A stretch of DNA of 24,237 bases from Actinobacteria bacterium UBA5176. Its GTDB lineage: Bacteria > Actinomycetota > UBA4738. The DNA is taken from positions 1 through 24,237 of the forward strand of contig DHWS01000152.1 in the NCBI GenBank assembly GCA_002413305.1. The letters are read 5' to 3'. The notes under the pieces were generated by a model. That model saw nothing but the letters and a program-made list of their open reading frames with translations, searched no databases and was not told the DNA's origin. How positions within the stretch are numbered: the first letter of the stretch is position 1; every line of letters starts with the position of its first letter. Below, one piece after another: positions 22,284 to 24,237 of the stretch. Both the position numbers and the translations under genes were made by a program.

Positions 22284-22423
22284 GGGTGAAGGAGCTCGGC
22301 GGGGAGGCGAACGATCCCGCGCCGGTGCCGGGCATGGGATGGTTCGCGACCTGCAAGGACACGGCCGGGAACGAGTTCGGCCTCTGGCAGATCGACACCT
22401 CCGCCCCGCCCCCGGCCGGGTAG
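22280..22423 (+). pseudogene. C-terminal fragment of a VOC (glyoxalase-like) protein
   Basis: The plus strand reads ARVKELGGEANDPAPVPGMG, WFATCKDTAGNEFGLWQID and stops with TAG at 22421. This is the typical end of a vicinal-oxygen-chelate (glyoxalase/bleomycin-resistance-like) protein: D.xGN.FGL preceded by a GGE..DP loop. The N-terminal two thirds are absent; the match begins where the EAL fragment on the other strand begins. At 47 codons it cannot fold as a VOC module. Confidence 0.75.
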
Positions 22424-22459
22424 CATCACAGCAGGCTGCCCGGGCACGCTGGGGCGCCG

Positions 22460-22532
22460 GCCCCCGTAGCTCAGTGGATAGAGCACAGGTTTCCTAAACC
22501 TGGTGTCGCAGGTCCGATTCCTGCCGGGGGCA
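22460..22532 (+). tRNA. tRNA-Arg (anticodon CCU)
   Basis: A complete 73-base cloverleaf: acceptor stem GCCCCCG/CGGGGGC, D arm GCTC-AGTGGATA-GAGC, anticodon stem CAGGT/ACCTG with loop TTCCTAA (anticodon CCT, read CCU, decoding AGG), variable loop GTGTC, T arm GCAGG-TCCGATT-CCTGC, discriminator A. All stems pair fully. The 3' CCA is not encoded (ACCG follows). This tRNA is often an integration site for mobile elements, and gene fragments lie directly upstream, but no integrase or duplicated 3' end was seen. Confidence 0.97.
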
Positions 22533-22623
22533 CCGGAGTCTGTCGTGCTTCGGATGATGCCTGACGTTCCGGCGTCACCTGATCGATGACGGAATTCCGG
22601 GTGATCGTTGACGGTCTCTCCGC

Positions 22624-22656
22624 CTGATGCTTGATGGTGGCTTCGGCTGATGCTTG
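22624..22656. repeat. Short direct repeat downstream of the tRNA
   Basis: CTGATGCTTG occurs at 22624-22633 and again at 22647-22656, in the 163-base space between tRNA-Arg and the MarR gene. Nothing else in that space suggests a gene. The repeat could be slippage residue or chance. Confidence 0.25.
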
Positions 22657-22695
22657 CCACACCCCATCTCTCCCGTCGCCTGGAGCGAGGAGGTC

Positions 22696-23196
22696 TCAGC
22701 CAAGGGAGCAGTCGACGATGACTTTGTTCAGAGCGCGCTCGAGGAGGGCGAGCTCCTGATCATCGAGGTGGGCGACGAACAGCTTGGAGATCCCGCGCGC
22801 GTGGACGGGCACGGTCTCGGCTAGGCGAGCGATCCCCGCCTCGGTGAGGGCAACGACCACGCCACGGCCGTCGGTACCCGCTCTGTCTCGACGGACGAGC
22901 CCTTCTTCGGCCAGGCGGGCGACGCGACGGGACATGCCCGATCGGGAGATGAGCGCTCGGTCCGCCAGCTCGGTCATGCGCAACTCCCCGTGGGCCTCCG
23001 CGAGCTGCGCCAGCACGTCGAAGTCGGCCAGAGCCAGACCCGTCTCTCGTTCGAGATCCGTGTCGAGTCGGCGCATGAGCGTGGCGTGGGCCCGCAGCAG
23101 CGAGCGCCAGGCCTCGAACCCACGGCGGCCCGGGACCTCGTCCGCCACGAGCCGGTCGAGGAGCTCCGCGACATCCGTCTCAGGAAGTATTTGCAT
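22696..23196 (-). CDS. MarR-family transcriptional regulator
   Basis: A 166-residue MarR-type dimeric winged-helix regulator, full length. Helix 1 and 2 are around FEAWRSLLRAHATLMRRLDTD, the helix-turn-helix is MTELADRALISRSGMSRRVARLAEEGL, the wing is VRRDRAGTDGRGVVVALTEAG (with the conserved D-x-R-G), and C-terminal helices complete the dimer. The ATG at 23196 (residue 3 of the longest frame) is preferred because an AGGTG lies 5 bases upstream; GTG at 23202 is the alternative. The gene is divergent from the LUD-domain gene, and their overlapping promoters carry direct repeats and a palindrome; MarR proteins typically repress themselves and the divergent gene, with release by a small phenolic or other ligand. 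Confidence 0.9.
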   Translation of the reverse strand: MQILPETDVAELLDRLVADEVPGRRGFEAWRSLLRAHATLMRRLDTDLERETGLALADFDVLAQLAEAHGELRMTELADRALISRSGMSRRVARLAEEGLVRRDRAGTDGRGVVVALTEAGIARLAETVPVHARGISKLFVAHLDDQELALLERALNKVIVDCSLG

Positions 23197-23227
23197 ATGC
23201 ACCTACTTCGGTCGTAAAGTATTTGCA
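23185..23227. promoter_or_regulatory. Overlapping divergent promoters with operator-like repeats
   Basis: AAGTATTTGCA occurs at 23185-23195 and at 23217-23227 as a perfect direct repeat, 32 bases apart (about three helical turns). The first overlaps a perfect palindrome TGCATATGCA (23192-23201) and the second overlaps TTTGCAAA. For the plus strand, TTGCAT (23191-23196), 18 bases and TAAAGT (23215-23220) form a promoter for the LUD gene. On the minus strand TACTTT lies over 23216-23221 as a -10 for marR. So one protein bound here would control both genes; the MarR product is the natural candidate. The AT-rich repeats stand out in this GC-rich DNA. Confidence 0.65.
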
Positions 23228-23273
23228 AAAGCAAGCATACAACCGCGAAGGAGCCCCGGCGAAAGGAGCGCGC

Positions 23274-23924
23274 ATGTCCACCGATCTCCAGCTCGACCTC
23301 GAACCGTCCGTCAAGCGTCGGTTCGGGACCCTGGCTGAAGACGCGCGGGTGACGCGGACCGCGGCCGCCCTCGAGGCCAACGGCATCGGAGTGTTCCGGG
23401 CGGTAGACGCCGCCGAAGCGAAGCGGATCGTCCTGGATCTCATCCCGGATGGATCGCAGGTTCATCACGGCGCGTCGCTCACGCTCGAGGTCTCCGGCAT
23501 CACCGAGGCGATCGAGAAGTCCGGTCGCTACGACCCCGTGCACCCGCGGATCAGGAATCTGGATCGCAAGACCGAGGCCGAGGAGATCCGCCGCCTGTCC
23601 GCAGCACCCGACGTGATGCTCGGCAGCGTCCACGCGGTCACCGAGACCGGCTCGCTGTTGGCGGCCTCGATGGGTGGCAGTCAACTTGGACCGTACGTCA
23701 GCGGCGCCGGGCGAGTCATCCTGGTCGTGGGCACGCAGAAGATCGTGTCGGACCTCGAGGAAGGCTTGCGCCGGATCAACGAGTACGCCTTCCCGCTCGA
23801 GGACGCCCGCGCCCAGTCCGCGTATGGCATCCACAGCGCTGTGAACAAGGTCCTCATCATCAATCGGGAGATCGTCCCCGACCGCATCACCGTCGTCCTC
23901 GTCGACGAAGCTCTCGGATTCTGA
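23274..23924 (+). CDS. LUD-domain protein (LutC/YkgG-like)
   Basis: A 216-residue protein of the LUD (DUF162) family, which includes LutB/LutC of lactate utilisation, though a stand-alone member like this may do something else. The domain spans about residues 33-212: GIGVFRAVDAAEAKRIVLDL, SQVHHGASLTLEVSGI, the conserved TETGSLLAASMGGSQLG, GRVILVVGTQKIVSDLEEGL, and VLIINREIVPDRITVVLVDE. LutA and LutB-type iron-sulfur subunits are not in the window. The ATG at 23274 has GAAAGGAG upstream; a frame open to 23223 runs over the operator. It is controlled from the divergent MarR promoter region, and the following Gfo/Idh/MocA gene starts 2 bases after its stop, so they form an operon. Confidence 0.88.
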   Translation: MSTDLQLDLEPSVKRRFGTLAEDARVTRTAAALEANGIGVFRAVDAAEAKRIVLDLIPDGSQVHHGASLTLEVSGITEAIEKSGRYDPVHPRIRNLDRKTEAEEIRRLSAAPDVMLGSVHAVTETGSLLAASMGGSQLGPYVSGAGRVILVVGTQKIVSDLEEGLRRINEYAFPLEDARAQSAYGIHSAVNKVLIINREIVPDRITVVLVDEALGF

Positions 23925-23926
23925 CG

Positions 23927-24237
23927 ATGCCGGCATCGACGCTGGGTGTCGGGATCATCGGGGTCAGCCCGGTCCGGGGCTGGGCCGCCACCGCCCACAT
24001 CCCGGCACTGCGGGCGCTTCCGAACTACGAGCTCCGCGCACTCAGCGCCCACAGCAAGGAGTCGGCCCGCACGGCAGGCGAGGCGTTCGGGGTCGGCGCG
24101 GTCTTCTCGGATCACGAGCTGCTGGTGGCCCAACCGGACATCGACGTGGTGGCGGTTACGGTCAAGGTGCCCCACCATGGCGAGCTCGTCTCGGCCGCCT
24201 TGGCCGCCGGCAAGGCCGTCTACTGCGAGTGGCCACT
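23927..24237 (+). CDS. Gfo/Idh/MocA-type oxidoreductase, 3' end outside window
   Basis: The first 103 codons of an NAD(P)-dependent oxidoreductase. The N-terminal Rossmann fold shows LGVGIIGVSPVRGWAATAHI and then ALRALPNYELRALSA (Gal80-like GVGxxGxxxxxGWxxxxHxPA), followed by DIDVVAVTVKVPHHGELVSA and AGKAVYCEWPL, where the last residues before the cut precede the EKP/EWP motif carrying the catalytic Lys. It would oxidise a sugar or related substrate. The ATG starts 2 bases after the LUD stop, implying translational coupling and MarR control. The 3' part lies outside the window, so the substrate domain cannot be judged. Confidence 0.9.
   Translation, partial: MPASTLGVGIIGVSPVRGWAATAHIPALRALPNYELRALSAHSKESARTAGEAFGVGAVFSDHELLVAQPDIDVVAVTVKVPHHGELVSAALAAGKAVYCEWP

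Noticed and set aside
22460..22695. Integrated element at the tRNA gene
   Set aside because: No integrase, no duplicated tRNA 3' end and no element genes are seen downstream; only gene fragments upstream.
1..24237. CRISPR array, transposon ends or phage genes
   Set aside because: No regularly spaced repeats, terminal inverted repeats, transposase or phage structural motifs were found.

Overview
The window is GC-rich, with compact coding on both strands, many GTG starts, frequent 4-nt stop/start overlaps and at least two candidate leaderless starts. Its families (DUF1345, DUF2231, a DUF6424-like protein, a DUF1906 Rv2525c-like protein, an AT-hook/zinc protein) and a tRNA gene without an encoded CCA point to a chromosomal segment of an actinobacterium or a close high-GC relative. 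This placement is inference from gene content; nothing here fixes the taxon. No rRNA, CRISPR array, transposase or plasmid gene was seen.

Layout. (1) 69-3213: a small orphan gene, a glucose-dehydrogenase-like SDR facing a winged-helix regulator, and a CPA2 cation/proton antiporter with a well-formed promoter and operator-like half-sites. (2) 3227-5183: a decayed stretch holding a prephenate dehydratase remnant that has lost its middle, and a secreted DUF1906/carbohydrate-binding protein interrupted by one in-frame TGA. (3) 5462-6796: two membrane proteins (DUF1345, DUF2231). (4) 6925-10352: a tightly coupled five-gene pterin cassette: animal-type 6-pyruvoyl-tetrahydropterin synthase, methyltransferase, GT4 glycosyltransferase, SDR reductase and pterin-4a-carbinolamine dehydratase. 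This is the best candidate for an undescribed pathway, possibly a methylated and/or glycosylated tetrahydropterin cofactor with its recycling enzyme. (5) 10459-16798: single genes, including a DUF6424-like protein, a pentapeptide-repeat-like membrane protein, a zinc/AT-hook protein, a frameshifted methyltransferase remnant, a DinB protein, a DyP peroxidase and a small secreted protein. (6) 21850-16843 (minus): a coupled four-gene membrane operon: flippase-like protein, orphan OpuAC-type lipoprotein, a fusion of a PAP2 domain lacking its catalytic residues with a protein-kinase-like domain and an outer domain, and an intact PAP2 phosphatase. This looks like a lipid-linked envelope system. (7) 21996-22532: fragments of an EAL phosphodiesterase and a VOC protein joined head to head beside tRNA-Arg(CCU). 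(8) 22696-end: a MarR regulator divergent from a LUD-domain protein and a Gfo/Idh/MocA oxidoreductase cut by the window end.

How the genes work together. In the pterin cassette, PTPS would make 6-pyruvoyl-tetrahydropterin, the SDR could reduce its side chain, the methyltransferase and glycosyltransferase could decorate it, and the dehydratase would recycle the oxidised cofactor. GTP cyclohydrolase and any pterin-dependent hydroxylase are not in the window. The membrane operon would pair a kinase and a phosphatase on a polyprenyl or phospholipid-type substrate with a flippase-like protein and a ligand-binding lipoprotein. Five decayed genes in 24 kb (pheA-like, DUF1906, methyltransferase, EAL, VOC) suggest local gene loss. 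The TGA and the single-base frameshift could instead be assembly errors; the pheA deletion and the EAL/VOC junction are unlikely to be.
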